64,000 nucleotides of DNA from Mycoavidus sp. HKI (GCF_020023735.2 NZ_CP076444.2:821501-885500); one strand, 5' to 3'; shown: positions 16,850-25,495, numbered from the stretch's first letter. Notes: generated by a model from the letters alone, not told the origin. Made by a program: numbers and translations.

Positions 16850-17773
16850 TTAGTGTTCCCACAGATTAGTGATTGGTTGATTCGAGCAGCCCCAAAAACC
16901 GCAGTTCTGGCTTCGGTTGTTATAGATTCGGACTTCGTCTTTGCCGAGTTTGAGCAAAGCGCCGTGGTCAAGTATTTGCCGGATGACGAAATAATCGCCC
17001 TGGACAATGAAGTTAGCCAGTTCAGCTGTGCCATCTTGAGCGAGGATTAAGACAGCTGGGATTTCCTGAATAGGTGGCATTTTTAGCCAAGTGAAGCGGC
17101 TATCGTCAAAGACCGCGATGGGCTTGAATGGCGTTTTGCCTTTGACGGTATAGTCAAAGTTAGCGTGTGCTAGGTCTATCGGTAGATGAGCGCTTGCTTG
17201 ATTAGGCTCGCGGCTTTTTGTCTGCTTAGACGACGGCGGGAGCGTGGGTCGTGTTGGTGGCGTAGGGGTGCTCTCTGGGTTACCCGTGACCTCAGGAATA
17301 AATCCATCTAGGTGATCGCTGGCGTTATGTTGCCAAGATACCCGCTGGTAATATTGATTGGCGGCGGGTGTTAGCATCAATTCATAGCGGCGTTTGTTGG
17401 TGATGATGGTCGCTGTGTTGGTAAGCCCTGATAGCTTGGGCTGAATAAAAAAATCACGTCGCGTGATGGCGGTTTTACGATACCAGCTTTTGGGGTCAGC
17501 CAAATAGATGCCGATGATTAATTCGTCTTCTTCAAATTCAAGATGCGTCAGCCGCCCGGTTTGCGTCAAAACCGGATAGGTGTAATCTGGATCATAGGTA
17601 TACACGACCAACTTGGGATCGAGCGCGGTGGGTTCAGCGTGCATGGTCGCAGGTGCTGGCCTGGGGGCGGGCGGGTTGAGCTTAGCGGCTTGCGCTGTGC
17701 TGAGGAGCAAAACCGTTAATAACGCGGTCCCAAGCTGATTCAGCTGTAGCCAGTCACTACGGAGCAATTTCAT
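16850..17773 (-). CDS. trbG: TrbG/VirB9 core complex protein
   Basis: A 307-residue periplasmic protein of the T4SS outer-membrane core. It has an N-terminal signal or anchor, an N-terminal beta domain (VVYTYDPDYTYPVLT ... HLEFEEDELI), a proline- and threonine-rich linker near residue 190 and the VirB9 C-terminal domain (FKPIAVFDDSRFTWLKMP). After the usual end of the domain there is an extra tail with two cysteines (NCGFWGCS) that I do not expect in VirB9; it might replace a VirB7-type disulfide partner, since no VirB7 or TrbH gene is visible. It overlaps trbF by four bases. Confidence 0.85.
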   Translation of the reverse strand: MKLLRSDWLQLNQLGTALLTVLLLSTAQAAKLNPPAPRPAPATMHAEPTALDPKLVVYTYDPDYTYPVLTQTGRLTHLEFEEDELIIGIYLADPKSWYRKTAITRRDFFIQPKLSGLTNTATIITNKRRYELMLTPAANQYYQRVSWQHNASDHLDGFIPEVTGNPESTPTPPTRPTLPPSSKQTKSREPNQASAHLPIDLAHANFDYTVKGKTPFKPIAVFDDSRFTWLKMPPIQEIPAVLILAQDGTAELANFIVQGDYFVIRQILDHGALLKLGKDEVRIYNNRSQNCGFWGCSNQPITNLWEH

Positions 17774-18501
17774 GAGGCAGCATGGGTTGGGGAAGTGGGG
17801 CCGTAATAGGGGGTGAGCGTAAAGTGAGTCACTCCTAGGCCAATCGGGTTAGTTCGACGCTGCTGTTCGTTAAAGCGTTCGGGAGCAAGAACGAAATTGG
17901 CGGTTAATATTTTTTGTGTGCGATTTGTCTCGATGCCATTGAGGCGTTCAATCAGGGTGAAGACCATATAGGCCACTTTACCGTCAGCCGCATAGGAGGT
18001 TGAATTTTCGACGACTTCACGCGTTAGGCCGGGTTGCTTGGCGATGCGCTCGGCAATCCGGTCAGTTTGCTCGAAATATTCGGTAAATGCCTGAGCTGCG
18101 GCGCCCATAGTCCAGGCTGCTGCCGCTGGGATGTCATTTTCTTGAGTTTGCCTTGGATCTGGTTTGATCGAGAGCATATGGGTTGCCCAAATACGCAGAA
18201 AATAGGTGATGTTGGCAGCGCTTGGCGTAAATTGCTGTGCCACCCGAGATGATAAATAGACCGCTCCAGAGTGTTCATCATGCTCGATAAAATAAGGCTG
18301 CGGACCCGCGCTTTTGAGGAGTTGGATCAGCGCTATCGCTTCAATCATGGCGAGCGTGAAAAATCCGGCTGCCGCTAGGCGCGCCCATCGGGCATTCAGG
18401 AGTGGCTTCTGAAAATAAGCAAACCAGGTATTGATGGCTTCTAGCGTTGTGCCAGGAGGCGGTGAATTTTCTGTTTGCGGGGAGCGTTTTAAAAATGGCA
18501 T
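17770..18501 (-). CDS. trbF: TrbF/VirB8 inner-membrane protein
   Basis: A 243-residue bitopic protein: about 40 cytoplasmic residues, one span (AAAGFFTLAMIEAIALIQLL), then the periplasmic VirB8 fold, with YFLRIWATHMLSIKPDP and a C-terminal region ending in TPYYGPTSPTHAAS. VirB8 proteins act as assembly factors of the T4SS. The order trbL-trbF-trbG-trbI is that of P-type systems such as RP4 and Ti plasmids. The gap to trbL is 20 bases. Confidence 0.85.
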   Translation of the reverse strand: MPFLKRSPQTENSPPPGTTLEAINTWFAYFQKPLLNARWARLAAAGFFTLAMIEAIALIQLLKSAGPQPYFIEHDEHSGAVYLSSRVAQQFTPSAANITYFLRIWATHMLSIKPDPRQTQENDIPAAAAWTMGAAAQAFTEYFEQTDRIAERIAKQPGLTREVVENSTSYAADGKVAYMVFTLIERLNGIETNRTQKILTANFVLAPERFNEQQRRTNPIGLGVTHFTLTPYYGPTSPTHAAS

Positions 18502-18521
18502 GGCGGTGAGTCTCTGACTAT

Positions 18522-19541
18522 TTAGCGCTTGCTGTTGGTACGCAAATGCCCAGCAATATTGCTGTTGCCAAAGCCGCGCAGAGTGAGAGCGCTATGGCCT
18601 GAAACAATTCCTTGGGCAATGTGGGGGACTTGCCACATCATGCAAGCCCCTACGCTACAGGTGAAAGCAAGCCCAAGCATGGTGAGGCAATTAAAATCTA
18701 GTGGGGAACTGACATGACTACTCACGTTAGCATTCAATTGCAGAACTAATTTCTGCGTGGCGGGAGTGATCCCAGCTTGGACAATGGTGAGCATGAGCCA
18801 AGCGACTACTTTGTACAAGCCGGCGACAATGATGAATCGTAGCCAGCCGTTAAATAGAAACTCAGTGGCTGGCAAGAGGTACCAGGGCAGCATAATGGGC
18901 CCCAAGCAAAAGCCAATGGCGAGCAAGAAAGATGACATTTGAGCGACTAGCATGAAGGCAATCGCCATTTGGGCAATCGCTAGCACCGCAATGACTTTGA
19001 ATACAAATGACAGTAATACAAACGATAAATTGCGTAAGGTATCGATCCAGCCGCTTTGATGGTTCTTGCCGTGGCTGAGGTAGCACGTTTTTTGGGTGCC
19101 GGGCAACGGTGTGCCATCGTCGGCGAGCTTGGGTAATTCCTCGCAGACACTCGCCGCGTTGGCGCGGGTGAGCGAGAAAATCGTCTGGGCAGCACTCCAT
19201 AGGGTGCGCACTGTCTCGACTGGATCCGTGCTATGTGCACTAATCTGCTGGACGGTTCGCTCCATATTGCCGACCAAAAAATCGCGCACGGTGTCGGTCC
19301 AGCCAGTTAGCATCAATAAAATGATGGCAACCTTAACGAGCAAGCTCAACTGGTTAATGAAATAGTCGACAGTAGAGTCGGCTAGCATCCACATCAATGT
19401 ATGCCAAGTCGCCATGATGAGCCCCAGCACGAATAGCAATTCAATCCCTTCACCAATGAATTTTCCGTATAGCCCAAGCCCAATTTTCTGCATGAGCCGG
19501 AAGAGCTCGTTCACAATGGCAACTGGATCGTTCGCATTCAT
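18522..19541 (-). CDS. trbL: TrbL/VirB6 polytopic channel protein
   Basis: A 339-residue inner-membrane protein with about six hydrophobic spans (for example GIELLFVLGLIMATWHTLMW, LSFVLLSFVFKVIAVLAIAQM and LLAIGFCLGPIMLPWYLLPA). The glycine-proline block GFCLGPIMLPWYLLP and the following helix are typical of the TrbL/VirB6 domain, which forms the inner-membrane part of the transfer channel. A cysteine pair lies in a periplasmic loop. It lies four bases after the small gene at 19546-19824. Confidence 0.85.
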   Translation of the reverse strand: MNANDPVAIVNELFRLMQKIGLGLYGKFIGEGIELLFVLGLIMATWHTLMWMLADSTVDYFINQLSLLVKVAIILLMLTGWTDTVRDFLVGNMERTVQQISAHSTDPVETVRTLWSAAQTIFSLTRANAASVCEELPKLADDGTPLPGTQKTCYLSHGKNHQSGWIDTLRNLSFVLLSFVFKVIAVLAIAQMAIAFMLVAQMSSFLLAIGFCLGPIMLPWYLLPATEFLFNGWLRFIIVAGLYKVVAWLMLTIVQAGITPATQKLVLQLNANVSSHVSSPLDFNCLTMLGLAFTCSVGACMMWQVPHIAQGIVSGHSALTLRGFGNSNIAGHLRTNSKR

Positions 19542-19545
19542 CGAG

Positions 19546-19824
19546 CTACCCTATGCTCGCAATGAGATGCAAGACGATGAAAAAAAGCAGGCCAGCGAGC
19601 GCTAACATGCCAGCAGGCAATACTGTGGGCTGTTCTAGGGTTAAGCGGCAGCAAGCCCAAGCCAGCGACAAACGCGGTTTACCGAACTCCTGTGGGGTGC
19701 GCAAATGATCTAGGGTTGCCTGCTGCGGGGCACTCGCATAGCGGTGATAAGCGCGCTGCAACTGAAAAATTTCGTGTCGGTTGTGGCAGAGTCGATGGGC
19801 TAAGCAGCGCAAAAATAGGGGCAT
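19546..19824 (-). CDS. Small membrane-anchored protein in the TrbK position
   Basis: A 92-residue basic protein with one C-terminal hydrophobic segment (MLALAGLLFFIVLHLIAS). The ATG at 19824 is chosen because GAGGAG lies 7 bases upstream; an upstream start at 19866 would overlap trbJ. Its place between trbJ and trbL is where P-type systems encode TrbK, the entry exclusion protein. However, TrbK of RP4 is a lipoprotein and this protein has no lipobox, so homology is not shown. It could be a tail-anchored accessory or exclusion protein. Confidence 0.55.
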   Translation of the reverse strand: MPLFLRCLAHRLCHNRHEIFQLQRAYHRYASAPQQATLDHLRTPQEFGKPRLSLAWACCRLTLEQPTVLPAGMLALAGLLFFIVLHLIASIG

Positions 19825-19843
19825 GGTGCGTCTCCTCAATGAC

Positions 19844-20659
19844 CTATGGTTGATCTTGTAAGACATAGAATGGGCCGTGGTTGATCAGTTGGCGCTCGTG
19901 CGTATCGAGTTGCTGTGCGTGCGCTTGACGTGCCCGGAGCAGATCGAAGAGGGCGCTGTTCGCCCATTCTTGCTCCAACCGATCTTGCGTTTGCAGCGCT
20001 AACTGGCGCTGCATCAAAGCACGTAATTCGAGCATTTCAGCAGCTAAGATCGAGGCTTGTTGGTTGAGAAGCTGCAGGCCTTGGATCGTGCTCGCGATGC
20101 CTGGAATTTGATGCGATAGAGTGTGGACACTGCGTGCGCGACTCGCGAGCGTATCGAGGGCGACTAGATCCTGTTGCCATTGTTGCTGATACAGGCTGTC
20201 TCGGTTTTTAGCTAAATTGCTATAGGCTGATAGCCATTGTTGGGGGGCTAGGTTAAGCTGAGTGATTTCGCTTAGGCTGCGCTTAAATAAAGCGCGTGTT
20301 TGCTGGGTGGCGTCTAATAGTGCGTCAACTGAATGGGCAAGTTGCATAAACGCTTGCAACTGATGTTGCCAGGGCGCCATAATTTGTTCTAAAACATGGG
20401 CCGGCAGTTGCGCAAGATTTTGCAGCATCGCCATATATTGCTGCGCGCGCGTAATGTGTGCGGTGATATTTTGGGTGACCATGGTGCTTTGTTGGCTGAC
20501 GCTGGCTAGCAACTCGGCGTGATTCATGATCTGGGTTAATTCGGTGGCGCCTCCTATGGGCGTTCCTACGCCACCGCCTGCTAGGGTAGGCGTAACCGAG
20601 CAGAGTCCGATGAGGCACCAAAGCGTGTGCCAAGAATGCTTATGCAGCTTAGCTAACAT
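19844..20659 (-). CDS. trbJ: TrbJ/VirB5 minor pilus protein
   Basis: A 271-residue exported protein: signal peptide ending near PTLAGG, then a GGATELTQIMNHAELLASVS block that is typical of TrbJ, followed by long alpha-helices rich in glutamine, alanine and leucine. VirB5 and TrbJ proteins sit at the tip of the conjugative pilus. The start overlaps trbE by 11 bases, and the gene is followed by the TrbK-position ORF. Confidence 0.85.
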   Translation of the reverse strand: MLAKLHKHSWHTLWCLIGLCSVTPTLAGGGVGTPIGGATELTQIMNHAELLASVSQQSTMVTQNITAHITRAQQYMAMLQNLAQLPAHVLEQIMAPWQHQLQAFMQLAHSVDALLDATQQTRALFKRSLSEITQLNLAPQQWLSAYSNLAKNRDSLYQQQWQQDLVALDTLASRARSVHTLSHQIPGIASTIQGLQLLNQQASILAAEMLELRALMQRQLALQTQDRLEQEWANSALFDLLRARQAHAQQLDTHERQLINHGPFYVLQDQP

Positions 20660-23282
20660 GGGTCATTTCTTCAAAGTAACGCGCTTGCCAAGCGGCGTGG
20701 CCCGAGCGGTAATGGCGCTCGAAAATTGCTTGTGCACTCAGTTCGCTGCGTAGTATGGCAAGTGTCCGGCGATCCAATGTAAGCGAGAGGCGTCGCGCAA
20801 AGCCGTTTTTTTGGGTAATGAAATAATCGCGTTTGCGCGTGCCTTTTTCGATGCCGTGGATTTGGCCCGCATGTAAACCGAAGCCAGTTTCTAGTGCCTC
20901 GCGTTGCGAAGGGGTGAGGTTGCCGCTAGGCGGCAAGAAAATGCAGGTTGGCACATTATCACGCAGGCTTGGATAAACCGGTGAATCAAGGTAGCTTTCG
21001 GGGGACTGCGTATCCATCCAGACGCAGCCGAGCTTTTTGCGCAATGTGCTGACCCAATCCACGATTTTGTTGGCAAAGCGCGGGTTATCAAGCAGGTGCC
21101 ATACTTCTGGCAAGCCGATGAAGGTCGGGGCTATTTTGCCATTTAGCCGGTTTCTGGTGAGCGTATCGTCAATCTGATAAAAGCATAGATCGAGCAGCGC
21201 CGGGGCCACCAGTGAATTGTGGATAATCTTGCCTAACTCAATGCCCATAATGCTGGTGCTGGCAAAGCTATCTTCAAGATTGTCAAAATAATGAGCGTAA
21301 ACGCCACTCCCCACCCACGCCGCCAGTTGTTGTTTGAAGGACCCATCGGGCAGCTGACTATAAATCGCGTGAAGTTGCCAAAGTTTGCGATCGATATGGC
21401 GCGTTGCACGGAGGGCGTTGACGAGTTGCGCGTCATCTTGTGCATTAGGGGTGTAGCCGCGTAAGCTGCCTAAAAATAGAATCCAGTCTTTGAGCCATTC
21501 AAAGTGACGTTCATGCGCCAGCAAGGCGACTGGATTGAAGCGGGCACTATGCTCGTTTTCGGGCCGGATATCTAGATAAGTCCCCCCTTGCATCAGCACC
21601 GGAATGCGGGAAGAATAATCTTTGTCGAATAAGTAAATCATGGCCCCTGGATATTTGCGAAAAAGCGTCCAACTAAGATTGAGAAACGCAGTTTTGCCGG
21701 AGCCGGAGTCGCCACATAGCAGCACATGTCCGACATCATTAAAGTATCCGGTGAAATGAAAAGGGGTGCCGTATTCGGTTGGAAAGGTCGCTAAGGCAGG
21801 GCAATCGATGCCCATTTCCTGGCTCAGGTGTGGGTTATAGCGTTCCCCTTGAGCGACCGTGCGTAGGGGCGCAAGCCGCGCGAGTACCTGGGCATCAATA
21901 AAGGCCCAGCGCGCGCACTCACTCCACATGCCAGGAATGGTCACGGTAAAAGCTGACAGGGCATGAAGTTTTTCGCGCACCGGCATAAAATGGGCGGCGC
22001 GCATGATTTCTTCAGCGGCTTTACAGGTGGCGCTCGCTTGCGTGTAGGCGGAGTGCGCGGCGCTTGCGGCCTGCGCAGCATCAGGCCCACCGGCTTCAAA
22101 TACCGGTGACCAGGCAAGAATCGTGAGGTTGTACCAGCCGTATGCTTCTTGGCCCATTGATACCTCGCCGCGCAGGGTATCTGCTTCGTTTGCGGCTTGG
22201 GCGCGTGCTTGGTTCTGCCGTACTTGTTCGGTGTCGCCTTTTTTTAAGGCAGCACTGAGCAGTCCACGTATATCTAGCCGTCGGTTATCGTGATATTTGC
22301 GCATACTATCGATAAAACGTTCTGCCCGAGCTCGACTGGCGAGGCGGAAAACATGGCTGAGGGTGAGTTCCCCATTAATCTTGAGTAAGTCGTCAAGGGT
22401 CGTGGGTGCGATCTGGTCGGGCCAGTTCTCGCGAGCTACCGGGACGCTGAGCGCCAGCGCGTAACGTTTGCAGCCATTGCCTTCAAAAGACAAAAAATCG
22501 TGGCCGGGGATCACTTCCGTATCGGGTAGCGCGACATCTAGAAAGGGGTGGTCGGAGATGCCCGTGGTGGTTTTATCTTCGGCGCAGGGTGAACAAGCGG
22601 CGTGCAAGAAAGCGCCAAGTCGATCGCCGCTTAAGCGCGTGCATTTGAGGTTGGGCAAGCCAGCCAGCAAGGCGCTTAATAATGCTTCAAAGTCCTCTAC
22701 TTGATGGTGTAACTCATCAGCAGTATAGGCAAATGCGTACTGATCGGAGAAGGTGCCGCGCACCGCTTGCCAGAGTGCTTTGTAAAGCGGTAGGCCATCA
22801 TGCGATAAAGCATGGGAAAGTCTGCCGGAGAAGCGGTCTAGGCCTGCCTCAGGTGGCCGGGCGATGGTCAGATAGTGGTGGTTTAGGTAACTACCGCTTT
22901 GTTCAAAGGCGCGCCGCCGTTCGTCGTCAACCATCTGAGCGTACAGGTCTGGTAGCGGTAGCGTGTCATAGCCGCTGATTTGCCGGCGATAGACAGTCCA
23001 CCAGAGAGTGATCGGTTGATGGCTTAGACTCACTAGAGATTGCGTTAAATCTTCAATTAATTTGAGCATACTGCCAGCCGTGATGCTGTCAGTATCTGGA
23101 CCGCTATACTCGAAGGCCGCAAGCAAGGAAGAATCTTTACATACTAGAGTCTGCTGATTGCAAGCAAAAAGCCACGGCACGAGTTCGGCGCACGTGCGTA
23201 TCCCTGCGTTATGGCGCTGGCCGATTGCGGCCAGTGATTCATGCTCAAAAGGGCTGGCACTGGGGTGCTTAAGTTTTAACAT
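20649..23282 (-). CDS. trbE: TrbE/VirB4 secretion ATPase
   Basis: An 877-residue ATPase of the VirB4/TrbE family, which drives pilus biogenesis and substrate transfer at the inner membrane. The N-terminal half is the CagE/TrbE/VirB domain. The Walker A GDSGSGKT lies at residues 524-531. At the Walker B position I read GLPEVWHLLDN (from residue 723), so a proline (725) stands where most VirB4 proteins have an aspartate before the glutamate. Downstream motifs (DWVSTLRKKLGCVWMDTQSPES) are intact. The start at 23282 overlaps trbD by seven bases. The substitution may reflect a true variant or a loss of activity. Confidence 0.9.
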   Translation of the reverse strand: MLKLKHPSASPFEHESLAAIGQRHNAGIRTCAELVPWLFACNQQTLVCKDSSLLAAFEYSGPDTDSITAGSMLKLIEDLTQSLVSLSHQPITLWWTVYRRQISGYDTLPLPDLYAQMVDDERRRAFEQSGSYLNHHYLTIARPPEAGLDRFSGRLSHALSHDGLPLYKALWQAVRGTFSDQYAFAYTADELHHQVEDFEALLSALLAGLPNLKCTRLSGDRLGAFLHAACSPCAEDKTTTGISDHPFLDVALPDTEVIPGHDFLSFEGNGCKRYALALSVPVARENWPDQIAPTTLDDLLKINGELTLSHVFRLASRARAERFIDSMRKYHDNRRLDIRGLLSAALKKGDTEQVRQNQARAQAANEADTLRGEVSMGQEAYGWYNLTILAWSPVFEAGGPDAAQAASAAHSAYTQASATCKAAEEIMRAAHFMPVREKLHALSAFTVTIPGMWSECARWAFIDAQVLARLAPLRTVAQGERYNPHLSQEMGIDCPALATFPTEYGTPFHFTGYFNDVGHVLLCGDSGSGKTAFLNLSWTLFRKYPGAMIYLFDKDYSSRIPVLMQGGTYLDIRPENEHSARFNPVALLAHERHFEWLKDWILFLGSLRGYTPNAQDDAQLVNALRATRHIDRKLWQLHAIYSQLPDGSFKQQLAAWVGSGVYAHYFDNLEDSFASTSIMGIELGKIIHNSLVAPALLDLCFYQIDDTLTRNRLNGKIAPTFIGLPEVWHLLDNPRFANKIVDWVSTLRKKLGCVWMDTQSPESYLDSPVYPSLRDNVPTCIFLPPSGNLTPSQREALETGFGLHAGQIHGIEKGTRKRDYFITQKNGFARRLSLTLDRRTLAILRSELSAQAIFERHYRSGHAAWQARYFEEMTHVS

Positions 23283-23599
23283 AGGTGTTTGCGAGCAAAG
23301 CCTAATGGACGCTGATGGCGTGTTTGCCGGAGTTGTTGACGGGGCTCGTAATGGTCTGCTTGGTGTCGGTATTTGAGGTAGATATCAAGCAGATCAGGGT
23401 CTCGTCGGCTGGCGAGCCACATGCCGCTGTAACCTGGCAGGGCAGCGAGCAAAACCCAATAATTGTGCAAGGTAGCAGCCACCAGAAATACGCTAACCAC
23501 CAGCACCACTATCATGCGCTTGTCCACCGCCAGTAAGCGCTTACGCTCAATCAGCACTTTTTTGACTTGGGCATGAAGGGTAGGATGTGGGTTAGACAT
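23276..23599 (-). CDS. trbD: TrbD/VirB3 inner-membrane protein
   Basis: A 107-residue VirB3-type protein: a basic N-terminus, a central hydrophobic hairpin (MIVVLVVSVFLVAATLHNYWVLLAALPGYSGMWL) and a basic C-terminus with an RRDPD element typical of the family. The ATG at 23599 is chosen so as not to overlap trbC; it lies 25 bases after trbC. VirB3 proteins work with VirB4, whose gene follows with a seven-base overlap. Confidence 0.75.
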   Translation of the reverse strand: MSNPHPTLHAQVKKVLIERKRLLAVDKRMIVVLVVSVFLVAATLHNYWVLLAALPGYSGMWLASRRDPDLLDIYLKYRHQADHYEPRQQLRQTRHQRPLGFARKHLC

Positions 23600-23624
23600 A
23601 CATGCTCTCGCGCTATTTTTGAGT

Positions 23625-23906
23625 TTAACCGCACACTGGCGAGCGACCAAAGATGGTCGTCCAGAAAATGGGGAGATTGAAGATCATGAGCGTTGCCGCC
23701 ACGATCCGCAGAATCCATAATTTAATGGCTGACGATTTGTCATCTAGCATCCATAAAATAATGGCGAGCGCACATGAACCGATGCTCACAAAGGCGATCA
23801 GTTCGTCATCGACGACCTGTTTATAAAAGCGGCATAAACCGCCGCCCCAGATGCCCGCATAAGCATAAGATGACCAGGTGCATAACAGCCAGATAAGTAT
23901 TGTCAT
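23625..23906 (-). CDS. trbC: TrbC/VirB2 pilin
   Basis: A 93-residue prepilin-like protein: signal peptide ending in AYAG, then two hydrophobic spans (about residues 38-53 and 66-85) separated by a short charged loop, as in VirB2 and TrbC. The ATG at 23906 is chosen because GGAG lies 7 bases upstream; an earlier ATG at 23942 would overlap trbB. The major subunit of the conjugative pilus is expected at this position, between trbB and trbD. Two cysteines (one near the start of the mature part, one at the C-terminal PVCG) are unusual. Confidence 0.65.
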   Translation of the reverse strand: MTILIWLLCTWSSYAYAGIWGGGLCRFYKQVVDDELIAFVSIGSCALAIILWMLDDKSSAIKLWILRIVAATLMIFNLPIFWTTIFGRSPVCG

Positions 23907-23925
23907 GTGCGCTCCAAATTTGAGC

Positions 23926-25014
23926 TTATTGAACAGTGTCATAAGCCGTTGCTGCTTGTCGGATTTTGGAAAATAGCAAGCGGGTTTGATAGCGCTTGCC
24001 GGCGACTCCGAGGATTTCTCGAATCTCCCAAGGACCTCGTAGAGAACCGATACGCTGTGCCTGCACCACATAGCGGAAAGTGGCGGCGATCTGCTGACGC
24101 AGATCGGCCAAAGGCCAGTTTTGGGCTTCAGGCGCCATACAGATTAAGGATTCAAGGCGCGTGAGGGCTAATTCGGCAGAATTAGCATGAAATGAAACGA
24201 CCGAGCCAGGGTGGCCCGTATTGAGTGCATCCATCAGGTCAAAGGCCTCTGCGCCGCGGATTTCACCTACGATGATGCGTGTCGGCCGGCAACGTAGGGA
24301 CAGTCGGACCAGCTCGCGCAGATTGACGCCTCGGGCGGGGTGGGCTTCAAACGATACGTAATTAGGGGCGCGTACTTGGAGTTCGCTAGTGTCCTCGATG
24401 GTGATCAGTCGGTCATCGTTAGGGATCACTTCAATTAATGCATTCAGCAGCGTTGTTTTACCTGATGAAGTCGAACCGCAGACAATCAGATTTTGGCGGG
24501 AATGAATGGCCCATTCAAAAAACTGTTGCAAGGCTTGGCCGCCGGTTTGCATTGCCTGGCGTAAAGACGCACTGAGGGAGGTCGCCAGGGGGGCATCTTG
24601 AGGCGAGTTCTGGGGTGGGTGCGGCAAGGTATTAAACGCGCCACTCGCCACATAATTTGGCAAGCTAAGGTGGTGTGCCATATGCTTTCGGATACAGAGC
24701 ATTGGACCGTGGATGGCCACTGGCCGGCGTGCGCTGGCGATGCGCAAATCAGGTAACTGGCAATCCATAATCAATGTATCGGGCTTGCCATTTAAATTGG
24801 CGAGTAAGGTAATCGATGCTTCAAGACTCGCTTTAGCCAGTTGTATGTCGGCCAAATAAATCATCTTGCCGTTGCGTTCAAACCAAATATTGTCATGGCG
24901 ATTGATCATGACTTCTTGCACGTCGAGATCATCTAGCAACGGGCGAATGGGCCGTAAATGCTCATCTAGAACTTGCTTGGCCATGGTGGCGGCGGACTTA
25001 TCCATGTCTTGCAT
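23926..25014 (-). CDS. trbB: TrbB/VirB11 secretion ATPase
   Basis: A 362-residue hexameric ATPase of the VirB11 family. The N-terminal domain (LDDLDVQEVMINRHDNIWFERNG) is followed by the RecA-like domain with Walker A (CGSTSSGKTTLLNAL), an Asp box (LITIEDTSEL), the VirB11 LVRLSLRCRPTRIIVGEIRG Walker B block and a His box (HPGSVVSFHANSA). The ATG at 25014 has no clear ribosome binding site; 25005 is an alternative. It is the first gene of the minus-strand transfer operon and lies only about 20 bases after a strong terminator-like hairpin. Confidence 0.9.
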   Translation of the reverse strand: MQDMDKSAATMAKQVLDEHLRPIRPLLDDLDVQEVMINRHDNIWFERNGKMIYLADIQLAKASLEASITLLANLNGKPDTLIMDCQLPDLRIASARRPVAIHGPMLCIRKHMAHHLSLPNYVASGAFNTLPHPPQNSPQDAPLATSLSASLRQAMQTGGQALQQFFEWAIHSRQNLIVCGSTSSGKTTLLNALIEVIPNDDRLITIEDTSELQVRAPNYVSFEAHPARGVNLRELVRLSLRCRPTRIIVGEIRGAEAFDLMDALNTGHPGSVVSFHANSAELALTRLESLICMAPEAQNWPLADLRQQIAATFRYVVQAQRIGSLRGPWEIREILGVAGKRYQTRLLFSKIRQAATAYDTVQ

Positions 25015-25027
25015 TTTTTTGAGATTG

Positions 25028-25064
25028 AAAAAAACCCCGCCAGGCGGGGATCACACCCGGCGGG
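25028..25064 (-). terminator. Attenuator-like hairpin in the trb operon leader
   Basis: On the minus strand CCCCGCC (25049-25043) is followed after one base by its perfect complement GGCGGGG (25041-25035), then seven T (25034-25028). This is a strong intrinsic terminator. Just upstream, CCCGCC (25064-25059) could pair with the 3' arm instead and act as an antiterminator. No other minus-strand gene lies upstream within the next 400 bases, so the hairpin can only act on the leader of the trb/pil operon itself. Confidence 0.6.
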
Positions 25065-25495
25065 AAAGACCTGTCGGCGCAAGAGGAAGCGACCGACAAA
25101 ACGTACTTTAGAAAATGTATTGGTGGCTGTCTGTAATTTGCTTGCACTGTGTGTGGGTACACTGCGCAGTCATTTTATGAGGTTTATTTTTATTTTAATA
25201 ATTAAAAGTAATAAATTGAACAAGAAAATATAATTTTTATTTTTTTAAAAAGTAATGTAAAACAATAAGTTAGATAATTTTTTGAATTCGGTTAAATAAG
25301 AATAAAGATTTTTAGAACAAAGCAAAAATGATTAAGAGAAAGCAAGAAAACTTTATAGTTTAATAGCGTAAAGTAGCTTTGTCATGTAGTTGGGTGCACG
25401 ACGTGATGGCGTTGCGTGCACTCAAATTTTCGGCCGAGCCGGCTTTTTGCTTAAAGTGATATTTTTCACTGTGTTGCAATCGATGCGGACTGTCT
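25065..25495. promoter_or_regulatory. Divergent control region between trbB and the relaxase homologue
   Basis: This 430-base stretch holds no gene. Bases about 25170-25380 are very AT-rich, unlike the flanks, and could bend or bind nucleoid proteins. A perfect 10-bp palindrome (ACTGCGCAGT, 25161-25170) could be a repressor site. Before the plus-strand gene there is an inverted repeat with 7-bp arms (25394-25400 and 25415-25421, GTGCACG / CGTGCAC) and then a weak GC hairpin followed by five T (25431-25448). Promoters for both operons should lie here, but I cannot fix a convincing pair of hexamers. Confidence 0.45.
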
